Below, in pieces: positions 8,244-17,086 of a stretch of 51,651 bases of DNA. The stretch is from contig JAPPNY010000134.1 of the NCBI GenBank assembly GCA_028818385.1, forward strand, positions 347 to 51,997, given 5' to 3'. Each line of letters begins with the position of its first letter. Within the stretch, counting starts at the first letter, position 1. The DNA is from Spirochaetaceae bacterium (GTDB lineage Bacteria > Spirochaetota > Spirochaetia > SZUA-6 > Bin103). The translations under genes and the position numbers were made by a program. Below the pieces are notes generated by a model. The model did no database searches. It had not been told where the DNA came from and saw nothing but the letters and a program-made list of their open reading frames with translations.

Positions 8244-10064
8244 CTGGGAGGCGGGCTCCAACACCGCGCGGATGCGCCGCACGCCGCCCGATGACGACTG
8301 CTCCTTGACGATCCGGAACGCGCCGAGCTCGCCGGTACGGCTCGCGTGCGGCCCGCCGCACACCTCCTGAGAGTAGTCGCCGATCGAGTAGACCTTCACG
8401 TCCTCCTGGTACTTCTCGCCGAACAGGGCGATGGCGCCGCCGTCCAGAGCGTCCTGCAGTTTCATCACCTGCATGCTGATCGGCAGGTCCTCGGCGATGC
8501 GGTCGTTGACGGTGGCCTGAACGCGCGCGACCTCCTCCTGGGACATCGGCGCGCCGTGCGAGAAGTCGAATCGCAGCCGCTCGGCGGTGATGTTGCTGCC
8601 CTTTTGCTGCACGTGCTCTCCCAGCTCGTCACGCAGTGCCTGATGCAGCAGGTGCGTGGCGGTGTGCAGGCGCTGCACGGTCTCGCTGGCGTCGGCCAGC
8701 CCTCCCTTGAAGGTCTTGTCGGCGCCGGCCTTGGACCGCTTCTGGTGCTCGGCGTACCGCCGGTCGAACCCGGCGCCGTCCACCATCAGGCCATGCTCCT
8801 CTGCGAGCTCCACGGTGATCTCCAGGGGGAATCCGTAGGTGTCGTAGAGGCGGAACGCGACATCTCCCGGGATCACCTTGTCGTCGCGTGCGAGCAGACG
8901 TGGCAGCATCTTCTGCAACTCCGCCTCGCCTTTGGCCAGAGTGGCGGAGAAGCGCCGTTCCTCCTGGGACAGCTCGCTCAGGATCGTGCCGCCCTGCTCG
9001 GCAAGCCGCGGATAGGCGTCGCCGTAGTTGTCGATGACGCTCTCCGCGGTGGCGCGCAGCATCTCGCCGGGGATGTCCAGCTTGCGTCCGTGGCGGATCG
9101 CCCGGCGGATGATCCTGCGCAGCACGTAGCCCTGGCCCAGGTTGGAGGGGGTGATGGCGGCCTCGTCACCGAGCATGAACACGGCGGCGCGGACGTGATC
9201 GACCGCGATGCGGATCGACCGGTCGCGCTCGGCATCCTCTCCGTATGCGACGGCGGCCTGCCCTGCGGCGGTGGCGACGATCGGCGCCATGACGTCGATG
9301 TCGTAGACGCTGGCCGCGCCCTGCAGCACGGCGGCGGTTCGCTCCACGCCCATGCCGGTGTCCACGCATTGCTGCTGCAGCGGGACGAAGCGCCCCTCGC
9401 TTGTCTTGTCGTACTGCATGAACACGTCGTTCCAGATCTCCAGGTGACGGTCGCCGTTGCCCGGCGTGCGACCGTCGTCGCCAGCGTCGGGGTACAGGTC
9501 GATGTACATCTCCGTCGTCGGCCCGCAGGGGCCGGTCTGCCCCGCCGGTCCCCACCAGTTGTCCTCCCCGAGGAAGTGGATGTGATCCTCGGGGATGCCG
9601 AGCGAGCGCCAGGCGCCGGCCGCCTCGTCGTCGCGGGGCACCATCTCGTTGCCGGCGAAGCAGGTCACGTGCAGGTGCTCGACCGGAAAGCCCAGCCAGC
9701 GGCTGTCGGTCAGGAACTCGTGGCTCAACTCGATCGCGCCCTGCTTGAAGTAGTCGCCGAGCGACCAGTTGCCGAGCATCTCGATCAGCGTCAGGTGCGA
9801 CAGGTCTCCGACCAGATCGATGTCGATCGTGCGGATGCACTTCTGCACGTTGACGAGCCGCCGCCCGGAGGGGTGCGGGGCGCCCAGCACGTAGGGGACC
9901 AGCGGGTGCACGCCGGCCATCACGAACAGCGCCGTCGGGTCGTTCTCGGGGACCAGCGAATGGTTGGGAATGAGCGCGTGGCCCTTGGACTCGAAGTAGG
10001 ACAGGTAGAGGTCGCGGAGCTCGTTGGCCGTCAAGGCTGACGTTCGTATGGCGGACGTTGGCAT
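8238..10064 (-). CDS. alaS: Alanyl-tRNA synthetase, short form without C-Ala domain
   Basis: It charges tRNA-Ala and edits mischarged Ser/Gly. The order is the class II catalytic core (FESKGH, HLTLIEMLGNWSLGDYF, GPCGPTTEMYIDLYPD), the tRNA-recognition helices, then the editing domain with HTATHLLH zinc ligands and CGGPHASRTGELG. The protein ends right after the editing domain at about 608 residues, compared with ~870 in most bacteria, so the C-terminal C-Ala domain is absent. Borrelia AlaS is similarly short. The end reads Gln-Val-TAG-TAG; the stops lie in or at the edge of the palindromic element, so a real but recent truncation cannot be excluded. Confidence 0.95.
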   Translation of the reverse strand: MPTSAIRTSALTANELRDLYLSYFESKGHALIPNHSLVPENDPTALFVMAGVHPLVPYVLGAPHPSGRRLVNVQKCIRTIDIDLVGDLSHLTLIEMLGNWSLGDYFKQGAIELSHEFLTDSRWLGFPVEHLHVTCFAGNEMVPRDDEAAGAWRSLGIPEDHIHFLGEDNWWGPAGQTGPCGPTTEMYIDLYPDAGDDGRTPGNGDRHLEIWNDVFMQYDKTSEGRFVPLQQQCVDTGMGVERTAAVLQGAASVYDIDVMAPIVATAAGQAAVAYGEDAERDRSIRIAVDHVRAAVFMLGDEAAITPSNLGQGYVLRRIIRRAIRHGRKLDIPGEMLRATAESVIDNYGDAYPRLAEQGGTILSELSQEERRFSATLAKGEAELQKMLPRLLARDDKVIPGDVAFRLYDTYGFPLEITVELAEEHGLMVDGAGFDRRYAEHQKRSKAGADKTFKGGLADASETVQRLHTATHLLHQALRDELGEHVQQKGSNITAERLRFDFSHGAPMSQEEVARVQATVNDRIAEDLPISMQVMKLQDALDGGAIALFGEKYQEDVKVYSIGDYSQEVCGGPHASRTGELGAFRIVKEQSSSGGVRRIRAVLEPASQV

Positions 10065-10110
10065 GACGAAATGTGCTCAGGCGCCGGCCGTGGTGTCAAA
10101 CCCGCGCGGC

Positions 10111-10596
10111 TCAGGTGAGCGGCTCGACCAGGTCCTCCGCCTCCGGGGTGAGAAGGTCCGGGAACACGTAGACCATGCCGCCGCTCCTGCGCACCCGCAT
10201 CTCCGCGTGCCCGCGGGAGACCAGGTCGTCGAGGCAGGCCTTGGCGTCATCGAGGCTGTAGTCGCCGCCCACCGCGATCTCCGTCGGCGTCACGACCCCG
10301 CCGTGCGCCTTGGCCGCGCGCAGGATCACCGTCTCGATCGACTCCACGGCGCTTGCCGTCTCCGCGATGTCGGGCAGGCGGCCCGGAGCCGGTCCCGGCA
10401 GCCGCCGGGCGGTCTCCGCGTCGACCATGGTGGGGATGGTGAACAGGTCGATGATGTTGCCGATCCCGAACAGCCCCCAGGTGCACAGCCACAGGATGCC
10501 GGTGCCGATCCGTCCCAGGTAGAAGCGGTGGATCCCGGAAACCCCGAACAGGCACAGCGCCCACAGCAGGTAGGCGGTGCCCCGCGAGTAGCTCAT
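10111..10596 (-). CDS. TM2-domain membrane protein
   Basis: The 161-residue protein starts at the ATG complementary to 10594-10596 (MSYSRGTAYLLWALC). Residues ~8-58 form a TM2 domain: two membrane helices joined by GIHRFYLGRIGTG, with the IGNIIDLFTIP ending. The remaining ~100 residues are soluble and may form a winged-helix-like fold (AVESIETVILRAAKAHGGVVTPTEIA... resembles a small DNA-binding-type helix set). Function is unknown; TM2 proteins occur widely without an agreed role. It lies between asnS and alaS on the same strand, 14 bases after the asnS stop. Confidence 0.8.
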   Translation of the reverse strand: MSYSRGTAYLLWALCLFGVSGIHRFYLGRIGTGILWLCTWGLFGIGNIIDLFTIPTMVDAETARRLPGPAPGRLPDIAETASAVESIETVILRAAKAHGGVVTPTEIAVGGDYSLDDAKACLDDLVSRGHAEMRVRRSGGMVYVFPDLLTPEAEDLVEPLT

Positions 10597-10610
10597 GCAG
10601 CGCGCCTGTG

Positions 10611-11924
10611 CTAAGGGTACAGCCGTTGCAGTGTGCGGGGAAACGCGATCGCCTCGCGCACGTGGGGGATGCCGGCGATCCAGGCGAGGGTGCGCTCCAG
10701 GCCGATGCCGAACCCGGAGTGCGGGACCGAGCCGAAGCGGCGCAGGTCCAGGTACCACTCGTAGGCGTCGAGGGGCAGTCCGTGCGTCCTGATGGCGGCG
10801 ACCAGCGCGTCCAGGTCGTCCTCCCGCTGCGATCCGCCGGCGATCTCGCCATAGCCTTCCGGCGCCAGCAGGTCCGAGCAGCGCACCCGGTCCGGGTCCG
10901 TGGGGTGGCCCTTCATGTAGAATGCCTTGGCCGCGCGCGGATAGTCGGTGACGAACACGGGGCGGTCGAAGCTCAGGCTGACCGCCGTCTCCTCGTCCGC
11001 GCCCAGGTCCTGGCCGAGCTGCATGTCCGCGCCAGCGGCCTGCGCGATGCGCACGGCCTCCGCGTAGTCGATGCGCGGAAACGGCGGTGCCAGGCGGGCG
11101 AGCGGCGCGGTGTCCCGCTCCAGCGTGGCGAGCTCGCCTTCGCAACGGGTCAGGACCTGCTCTACCACGGTGAGCACCAGGTCCTCCTGGAGTTGCATGT
11201 TCGCGTCGCTGTCCGCGAAGGCGACCTCGGCCTCCAGCATCCAGAACTCGCTGAGATGGCGGCGGGTCTTGGACTTCTCCGCGCGGAACGTCGGGCCGAA
11301 GTTGTACACCTTGCCGAGCGACTGGCAGGCGGCCTCCAGGTAGAGCTGGCCGGTCTGCGCCAAGTGAGCCTCGCCCAGGTCGTAGTAGGGCAGGGTGAAC
11401 AGCGACGACGCGTTCTCACCGACGGCGCCGGTGAGGATCGGCGTATCCACCAGCACGAAGTCCCGCCGCTGGAAGAAGTCGTGCATGGCGATGCGCAACT
11501 CGCTGCGCAGCCGCATCAGCGCCTCCTGCCGGCGCGAGCGCAGCCACAGGTGGCGGTGCGCCAGCAGGAAATCGACGCCGTGCGCCTTCTTCGCGATCGG
11601 GTAATCGGCCGTTGGCGACTGCAGGACCTGCAGCGCGTGGAGCTGCAGCTCGTGGCCGCCGGGGGCGCGCGGCTCGGCCCGCACCGTGCCGCGCGCGATC
11701 ACACTGGACTCCAGGGGGAGCCGGGCGGCGCGGGCGAAGGAGTCGGGCTCCGTCTCGCCGTCGATGGCGGTGGCCTGCATGCGCCCGGTGCCGTCGCGGA
11801 GCTGCAGGAACAGGATTCGCCCCTTGGAGCGCGCGTTGTACAGCCAGCCGGCCACCTCCACGGCGCCTCCGTCGTGGGCGCCCACGTCCCGGATCGCCAC
11901 CCGGGGCGGGCCGGTTTCCGTCAT
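10611..11924 (-). CDS. asnS: Asparaginyl-tRNA synthetase
   Basis: This class IIb synthetase charges tRNA-Asn. The N-terminal OB-fold anticodon-binding domain (about residues 20-105, VEVAGWLYNARSKGRILFLQLRD) precedes the catalytic core with motif 2 (FRAEKSKTRRHLSEFWMLEAE) and motif 3 (GFGIGLERTLAWIAG). It ends in the typical AIAFPRTLQRLYP. The length of 437 residues is normal for bacterial AsnRS. Its ATG overlaps the stop of the upstream FliG_N-like gene (ATGA at 11921-11924), implying translational coupling. Confidence 0.95.
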   Translation of the reverse strand: MTETGPPRVAIRDVGAHDGGAVEVAGWLYNARSKGRILFLQLRDGTGRMQATAIDGETEPDSFARAARLPLESSVIARGTVRAEPRAPGGHELQLHALQVLQSPTADYPIAKKAHGVDFLLAHRHLWLRSRRQEALMRLRSELRIAMHDFFQRRDFVLVDTPILTGAVGENASSLFTLPYYDLGEAHLAQTGQLYLEAACQSLGKVYNFGPTFRAEKSKTRRHLSEFWMLEAEVAFADSDANMQLQEDLVLTVVEQVLTRCEGELATLERDTAPLARLAPPFPRIDYAEAVRIAQAAGADMQLGQDLGADEETAVSLSFDRPVFVTDYPRAAKAFYMKGHPTDPDRVRCSDLLAPEGYGEIAGGSQREDDLDALVAAIRTHGLPLDAYEWYLDLRRFGSVPHSGFGIGLERTLAWIAGIPHVREAIAFPRTLQRLYP

Positions 11925-12352
11925 GCTGGCTGGCCCTCGATGCGATGCAGCAGCCGCCCGGCCTGCCCGGCGTCGAAGGCGGCGCTGAGCAGCCGGCGCG
12001 CAGCCGCCCGTCCCCCCGTCGCCGTGGAGCGGACGGAGGACGGGGGGATGCCGTACTCCTCCACCACGCGGCGCGCATCGCGCGGGCTCACCGTGTCCAG
12101 GCGGGCGATCACGCTGCAGATCCCGGTCACTTCCTGCGCATCAAGGGCGCGCAGCACCGCCGCCGCGGCGTCCGGGTCCATCAGCAGCAGGAAGTGTGCG
12201 GCGCGCTCGTAGCCGGCGTCCCGCGCTTCGTCCTTGGCTCGATGGGCAAGCTCGCCGGGCGTCGGCGCGCGCGTCGCGGCGGGAGCCGGCGTGGCGTGCG
12301 CGGACGACGGCGTGGTCACGGCGTGGTCTACGGTAATCGCGGCCGTCGGCAC
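11921..12352 (-). CDS. Small FliG N-terminal-domain-like protein
   Basis: About 143 residues if it starts at the GTG complementary to 12350-12352. The TTG at 12356-12358 or further upstream starts are possible, but those beyond ~12412 overlap the divergent AAA gene. After a disordered Ala/Pro/Thr-rich N-terminus, residues ~55-140 resemble the FliG N domain (AAHFLLLMDPDAAAAVLRAL, ICSVIARLDTVSPRDARRVV and RRLLSAAFDAGQAGRLLHRI). FliG_N in a full FliG binds FliF in the flagellar motor. Here the middle and C-terminal domains that touch the stator are missing. No other flagellar gene is in the window. The assignment is by pattern only. Confidence 0.55.
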   Translation of the reverse strand: MPTAAITVDHAVTTPSSAHATPAPAATRAPTPGELAHRAKDEARDAGYERAAHFLLLMDPDAAAAVLRALDAQEVTGICSVIARLDTVSPRDARRVVEEYGIPPSSVRSTATGGRAAARRLLSAAFDAGQAGRLLHRIEGQPA

Positions 12353-12413
12353 GGTCAAAGGGCGACCGGGAGCCTCGGTGCTATGCTGGCAGTGGCGAGT
12401 CGGGATCGATTCC

Positions 12414-13982
12414 ATGAAGCGCAAGCTGCCCATCGGCATCCAGACGTTCCGCACGATCCGGGAGGACGGCTACTACTACGTGGACAAGACGGCCCACGTC
12501 TGGAAGCTGGTGAGCGAGGGCACGCACTACTTCCTGTCGCGTCCGCGTCGGTTCGGCAAGAGCTTGCTGGTGGACACGCTCAAGGAGCTGTTCGAGGGGA
12601 GCGAGCCGCTGTTTCGCGGCCTTGCCATCCACGGGCACTGGCGCTGGTCCGAGCGCCATCCGGTCGTGCGGCTGAGCTTCGGCAGCGGTGACTTCACGCT
12701 CGCGGAGAACCTGCACAGGGAGACGATGGCGCAGCTTGATCGCATCGGCGCGCGCGCCGGCGTCGGCGTCCGCTACGACACCGCACCCGCGCGCTTCAGC
12801 CATCTGCTCGAGACGCTGCACGACCATGCCGGTCGGCGCGTGGTGGTCCTGGTGGACGAGTACGACAAGCCTATTCTGGATGTCCTGGACACGCCTGAAA
12901 CGGCGCGAACCAACCGCGACTATCTGCGCGGGCTGTACGGCGCCATCAAGGACAGTGACGCGCACGTGAGGTTCGCGTTGCTCACGGGCATAAGCAGGTT
13001 CAGCAAGGTGAACCTGTTCTCGGTGCTCAACAACCTCACCGACCTCACGCTGGATCCCGGCTGTTCGACCATCTGCGGCTACACAGAGGCGGACCTCGAC
13101 GTGGTGTTCGCCCCCGAGTTGCCGGGACTGGACCGCGGTGTCATTCGCGACTGGTACAATGGCTATAGCTGGCGCGGCGACGAGCGGGTGTACAACCCGT
13201 TCGACGTCCTCTTGCTGCTGCGCACCCGCGAGTTCGCCGCCCACTGGTTCGAAACCGGGTCGCCGGCTTTTCTGATCGACACCATGGTGAGCCGCGGCGT
13301 GTCCTCGCCGGACCTGGACGGCCTGATTGCGGACAGCGAGTTGCTGAGCACCTTCGACGTGGGGGACATGGCGCCCGAGGCGCTGCTGTTTCAGACCGGC
13401 TATCTGACGATTCGCGAGGTGGAAGACCAGGGCGGCGAGCGCCTGTATCGACTTGGCTATCCGAACCGGGAGGTGCGCCAGAGTCTGAACCGGAGCCTGC
13501 TGCGGGCCTTGGCGCCAGCGCAGCGCACGGTGCCGGCGTACCGAACGCGCCGATTGCTGGAGGCGAACGACTTCGCGGGCCTGGAAGAAACGTTCCGGGC
13601 GTTGTTCTCCGCCATCCCGTACGAATGGCATACGCGAAACGACATCGCGCGCTATGAGGGATATTACGCGAGCGTATTCTACTCTCACCTTGCAGCGGCC
13701 GGCCTCGACGTGACGGTGGAGGATTCGAGCAGCCGCGGCCGGGCGGACCTCGCGGTGCGCTGCGCGGGGCAGGTGCACCTCTTCGAGTTCAAGGTGGTGG
13801 AGATGGCGCCGTCCGGGACCGCTCTGGCGCAGCTTCGGCAACGCGGGTACGCGGACAAGTACCGCCATCTCGGCGTGCCGATCCACCTGATCGGCGTCGA
13901 GTTCAGCCGCGACGCGCGCAACGTCACCGCATTCGACGTCTGCCGGGTTGACTCGTCAGCGGCTGCCAGGCAGCCCCCGTGA
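12414..13982 (+). CDS. AAA-ATPase-like / PD-(D/E)XK nuclease-superfamily protein
   Basis: The 522-residue protein matches the common two-domain family (AAA-ATPase_like plus PDDEXK_9). The N-terminal signature IGIQTFRTIREDGYYYVDKT leads to a Walker-A-like SRPRRFGKSLL, with Walker B VVVLVDEYDKPI near residue 145. The C-terminal nuclease-like core has GRADLAVRC followed by HLFEFKVVE. These proteins are often present in many copies in Bacteroidota and Spirochaetota genomes; their role is unsettled. The ATG at 12414 gives the family's usual N-terminus. It faces the FliG_N-like gene, so the ~60 bases between should hold both promoters. Confidence 0.85.
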   Translation: MKRKLPIGIQTFRTIREDGYYYVDKTAHVWKLVSEGTHYFLSRPRRFGKSLLVDTLKELFEGSEPLFRGLAIHGHWRWSERHPVVRLSFGSGDFTLAENLHRETMAQLDRIGARAGVGVRYDTAPARFSHLLETLHDHAGRRVVVLVDEYDKPILDVLDTPETARTNRDYLRGLYGAIKDSDAHVRFALLTGISRFSKVNLFSVLNNLTDLTLDPGCSTICGYTEADLDVVFAPELPGLDRGVIRDWYNGYSWRGDERVYNPFDVLLLLRTREFAAHWFETGSPAFLIDTMVSRGVSSPDLDGLIADSELLSTFDVGDMAPEALLFQTGYLTIREVEDQGGERLYRLGYPNREVRQSLNRSLLRALAPAQRTVPAYRTRRLLEANDFAGLEETFRALFSAIPYEWHTRNDIARYEGYYASVFYSHLAAAGLDVTVEDSSSRGRADLAVRCAGQVHLFEFKVVEMAPSGTALAQLRQRGYADKYRHLGVPIHLIGVEFSRDARNVTAFDVCRVDSSAAARQPP

Positions 13983-14007
13983 GGGATGCCGCAGGCGACC
14001 GTCGAAG

Positions 14008-15009
14008 CTATTGATCGTGCAGGTACTGCGCGTCCAGGAGATCGGCGACCGGCAGCGGGTCGCTGATCGACGGCGCACACCGCGCGCCGCCCCGGGTCAG
14101 GTTCAGGCCGTGGTCGCCCACCGCCTGCCTCACGCAGGCGCCGTTGACGCGTTCCTGCCCGGCGTCCAGCACGGAACGCAGCATGGGCTGGACCTCCTGC
14201 AGCGCCTGCTCGAACAGATCGAAGACGCTGGCGGTCGATTCGTCGGCGCGATCGCACGGGTGGCACCAGCGCCGGTGTGATTCGTTGGCCCAGTCGACGG
14301 CGCGGTCGATCCCTACCGGATGGAACATCGCCAGGCGCCGGCGGCCTCCCTGCTCGTGCCGTTCCATCTCCATCGCGCGCCGGCGGAAGCCGGGGTTGCG
14401 GGGGTCGGTCATCGCGAAGAACCGCAAGGCGTCGCGATAGGCGTTGCCGACGCGCGCGTGATCGGTGGCCGGGTCGTGGGCGCGCGGGTACACCTCGGCG
14501 ATGGCGGCGACCAGCCCGGCACGCAGAGCGGACGGGAGCTCCTCGCCCAGACGGACATCGGAGAAGACGTCGACCGCTCGCACTCCGCCGCGGAGCCGTT
14601 CGGCCAACAGGACGTCCAGGATGCGTTCCAGGAACGCGTGGCAGCGGCGCAGGCGCCGCGTTGCCGGATTCCCCGGCACGAACCAGCCGGCGTGGTAGAC
14701 CACGTACGGGTGCCAGGAGCGGTCGAGGGCGGCGTGGGTGGCCATCCCCGCGGCGAACGCGGCGGTCTCAGCCCCCGGCGGGGCGTGTCGCAGGAAGGCG
14801 GCCACCAGGCTGCCGAAGCGGGCCCGGTGCATCAGCGGCCCGAAGCGGAACCCGTGCGGCCGGGTGCGCAGGGCGTGGAAGAACAGGTCCGGCCCCTGCG
14901 CACCCAGGCGCAGCGCGTTGCCGGCCGCGGAGAGCAACTCGCCGCCTTCCGCACCGAGACGGCGCGCCGCTTCCTCGGCGAACAGCAGGTGGGAGACGTG
15001 GGCGGGCAT
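14008..15009 (-). CDS. Zinc-dependent phospholipase C-like protein
   Basis: From MPAHVSHLLFAEEAARRLG, the 333 residues resemble the zinc-dependent phospholipase C/S1-P1-like helical fold: an early His (HVSHLLF), GAQGPDLFFH, and the FAAGMATHAALDRSWHPYVVYH segment whose His/Asp residues fit metal ligands. No signal peptide is evident, so it may be cytoplasmic. Substrate and role are unknown. The ATG complementary to 15007-15009 was chosen because the conserved part begins there; the frame stays open upstream to 15111. It converges on the AAA/PD-(D/E)XK gene with 25 bases between. Confidence 0.65.
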   Translation of the reverse strand: MPAHVSHLLFAEEAARRLGAEGGELLSAAGNALRLGAQGPDLFFHALRTRPHGFRFGPLMHRARFGSLVAAFLRHAPPGAETAAFAAGMATHAALDRSWHPYVVYHAGWFVPGNPATRRLRRCHAFLERILDVLLAERLRGGVRAVDVFSDVRLGEELPSALRAGLVAAIAEVYPRAHDPATDHARVGNAYRDALRFFAMTDPRNPGFRRRAMEMERHEQGGRRRLAMFHPVGIDRAVDWANESHRRWCHPCDRADESTASVFDLFEQALQEVQPMLRSVLDAGQERVNGACVRQAVGDHGLNLTRGGARCAPSISDPLPVADLLDAQYLHDQ

Positions 15010-15119
15010 GGCTGCGCATGAGTCTGTCGGAATGGCGGCGTCAGCGGAATGGCCATTGCCGGCGGCGCGGCGCACGGGTATTGTCCGCGAGCGGTGCAGA
15101 TGGTAGAACACGCCTCACA

Positions 15120-15192
15120 GCCGCTGTAGCTCAGTTGGTAGAGCAAGGGACTGAAAATCCCTGTGTCAACAGTTCGATTCTGTTCGGCGGCA
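15120..15192 (+). tRNA. tRNA-Phe (GAA)
   Basis: A complete 73-base cloverleaf. Acceptor arm GCCGCTG pairs with CGGCGGC (one T-G wobble), the D arm is GCTC/GAGC, the anticodon arm AGGGA/TCCCT holds loop CTGAAAA with anticodon GAA at 15153-15155, and the T arm AACAG/CTGTT carries loop TTCGATT. The discriminator is A at 15192. CCA is not encoded; the next bases are tcc. Confidence 0.96.
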
Positions 15193-15194
15193 TC

Positions 15195-15237
15195 CTGTTC
15201 GAGAAATGGCTGTCGAGAAACCGCTGTCGAGAAATCG
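15195..15237. repeat. Three tandem 14-15 bp repeats downstream of tRNA-Phe
   Basis: Starting three bases after the tRNA, ctgttcgagaaatgg (15195-15209), ctgtcgagaaaccg (15210-15223) and ctgtcgagaaatcg (15224-15237) follow head to tail. They fill the gap between the tRNA and the stop of the convergent lipoprotein gene (15247). No function can be read from the sequence. Confidence 0.8.
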
Positions 15238-15246
15238 GGCAACGCT

Positions 15247-15957
15247 TCAGTTGCGTTTCCAGGCGTACGGTCCGCTGAGGTAGCCGCTGCCGTCGTCAGG
15301 CGGCTCGGCGTACACGTACAGCAGCAACTCGTCGGCAAGCGTGCCTTCCGGGAGCGCGGACTCCAGATCGATGCGCTCGGCGAACGCCGCCGCGGCCACG
15401 CGAGTTCCGGCGCTCCCGTACAGCCAGACCTCGTACGACGCGAACGGACCGGTGACGGTCAGCTCGTTCGCATCGATCGCGACGTCGATCGCCTCCGCGT
15501 GCCACCGGGCCTCGGGACCGGTGCTGCCGGTGACACGGAAACTCTCCTCCGCAGTCTGACCGGCGATGTCCTGGACGATCACGCGATAGACGCCCGCCGG
15601 CAGTGGCTCGTCGGAGGGCATCGCCAGCGCTGTCGACCCGATCCAGGTGCCGGAGTCGGATCGATCGACCACCCACACCTCGGGCGTCAGCCTCCAGAAG
15701 AGTTGCGCGTCGTCGTTCATCACGTACAGAGCGTCCAGGTCGTCCAGGCCGTCGGCGTCGCTGACCCGGGCGAACAGGGTCAAGGTCTCGTAGGTGCGCC
15801 CCTGGCGCAGATCTGCGAACATCACGCGCTTCCAGAACAACTCGTGCGCCTCCGGAGCCGCGACCTCGCAGGCGGCCAGCAGGCAGAGCAGGCCGGCGAC
15901 GCCGGCAGCACGGACGAGTCCGCCCCGTTCGCTACGGCCCGTGGGAGGCAAGCACAT
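15247..15957 (-). CDS. Putative lipoprotein of unknown function
   Basis: The 236-residue protein begins with a hydrophobic leader and a lipobox LLAAC with Cys at about residue 30, so it is probably lipid-anchored after export. The mature part is rich in strands and aromatic residues (for example ELFWKRVMFADLRQGRTYETLTLF and YRVIVQDIAGQTAEESF) and looks like one or two Ig/FnIII-like beta-sandwich segments. I recognise no family. The ATG complementary to 15955-15957 lies inside the 3' end of hisC (26-base overlap), which suggests coupled translation. Confidence 0.7.
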   Translation of the reverse strand: MCLPPTGRSERGGLVRAAGVAGLLCLLAACEVAAPEAHELFWKRVMFADLRQGRTYETLTLFARVSDADGLDDLDALYVMNDDAQLFWRLTPEVWVVDRSDSGTWIGSTALAMPSDEPLPAGVYRVIVQDIAGQTAEESFRVTGSTGPEARWHAEAIDVAIDANELTVTGPFASYEVWLYGSAGTRVAAAAFAERIDLESALPEGTLADELLLYVYAEPPDDGSGYLSGPYAWKRN

Positions 15958-17050
15958 CGGCCAGCCCGGCCAGCAGCGACCGGTTCTCCGGCTTGGTCCC
16001 GACAGTGACGCGCAGCCAGCCGGCGAGCGCCGCCGGTCGCGTCCAGCAGCGCACCACCAGCCCGCGCTGCAGGAGGTCGTCGGCCACGGTGGATGCTCGC
16101 TCGCCGAGCCGGACCATGATGAAGTTGGTGTGCGTGGGCACGAAGGGCAGCCCCAGGGCGTCGAAACCGGCGGTGAGCTGCGCCTTGCCGTCGCGGTTCA
16201 CCTGCAGGGTCCGCTGCAGGAATTCCCGGTCGTCGGCCGCCGCTACGCCTGCGGCCTGCGCCGTCACCGACAGGTCAAACGGCGGGCGCACCCGGTGCAG
16301 GAGGTCGATCACGCGTGGATCGCCGCAGGCGAAGCCGAAGCGGATGCCGGCCAGGCCGTGGCTCTTGGAGAAGGTGCGGGTGACCAGCAGGTTGGTCACG
16401 CCGTCGCGCACCCGCCCCATCGTGTCGGGTCGCAGCGCGGGGTCGGCGAAGTCCGCGTACGCCTCGTCGTGGATGAGCAGCACGTCATCCGGCAGCGCGG
16501 CAACCAGATCGGCGAAGCGCCGCTCGTCGATCAGCGTCCCCGTGGGGTTGTTAGGATTGCAGAGGAACACCGCCTTGGTCGCGGTGGTGACCTGGTCCAG
16601 GATCGCGTCCACGTCGATCGCCATGCCGTCCATGGCCGACCGCACGACGCGCGCGCCCATGATCCGGGCGACGATCTCGTACATGCTGAAGGTCACTTCC
16701 GGCACGATCACCTCGTCGTCCGCGTGCAGGAACGCCATCGCAGCGGCAAGCAGCAGCGCGTCGGAGCCGTTGCCGGCGATCAGGTGCTCGGGAGTCAGAT
16801 GCAGGAGGGAGGCGAGCCGCTCGCGCACCTGCCGCGTGCTCGACTCCACGTAGCGGTGGGAGAGGTCGAGCGCGTCGCGGATGGCCGCGACCGCGGCCGG
16901 CGATGCGCCGAGCGGGTTCTCGTTGGAGGCCAGCTTGATCACGTCGTCCCGGCCGGACTCCTCCATCGCCTCTTCCAGGGACTTGCCGGGGACGTACGGG
17001 GCGATGTCGAGCACGGACGGGTTGGCCCGCCGGTAGGGATCGAACGCCAT
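15932..17050 (-). CDS. hisC: Histidinol-phosphate aminotransferase
   Basis: A PLP-dependent class I/II aminotransferase converting imidazole-acetol phosphate to histidinol phosphate. The 372 residues contain IKLASNENPLGASP near the N-terminus, NPNNPTGT, the aspartate segment DDVLLIHDEAYADF, the Schiff-base lysine in TRTFSKSHGLAGIRFG and the C-terminal CWTRPAALAGWLRVTVG. It is separate from hisZGB and divergent from argR, with 71 bases between starts. It may be co-transcribed with the downstream lipoprotein gene. Confidence 0.94.
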   Translation of the reverse strand: MAFDPYRRANPSVLDIAPYVPGKSLEEAMEESGRDDVIKLASNENPLGASPAAVAAIRDALDLSHRYVESSTRQVRERLASLLHLTPEHLIAGNGSDALLLAAAMAFLHADDEVIVPEVTFSMYEIVARIMGARVVRSAMDGMAIDVDAILDQVTTATKAVFLCNPNNPTGTLIDERRFADLVAALPDDVLLIHDEAYADFADPALRPDTMGRVRDGVTNLLVTRTFSKSHGLAGIRFGFACGDPRVIDLLHRVRPPFDLSVTAQAAGVAAADDREFLQRTLQVNRDGKAQLTAGFDALGLPFVPTHTNFIMVRLGERASTVADDLLQRGLVVRCWTRPAALAGWLRVTVGTKPENRSLLAGLADVLASHGP

Positions 17051-17086
17051 GCGCTGACGCTATCCGATTCGACTCCGCCGGTCATG

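Noticed and set aside
8238..8300. A frameshift removing the 3' end of alaS
   Set aside because: The next bases encode no C-Ala-like sequence in any frame and spirochaete AlaS is known to be short, so a natural end is more likely.
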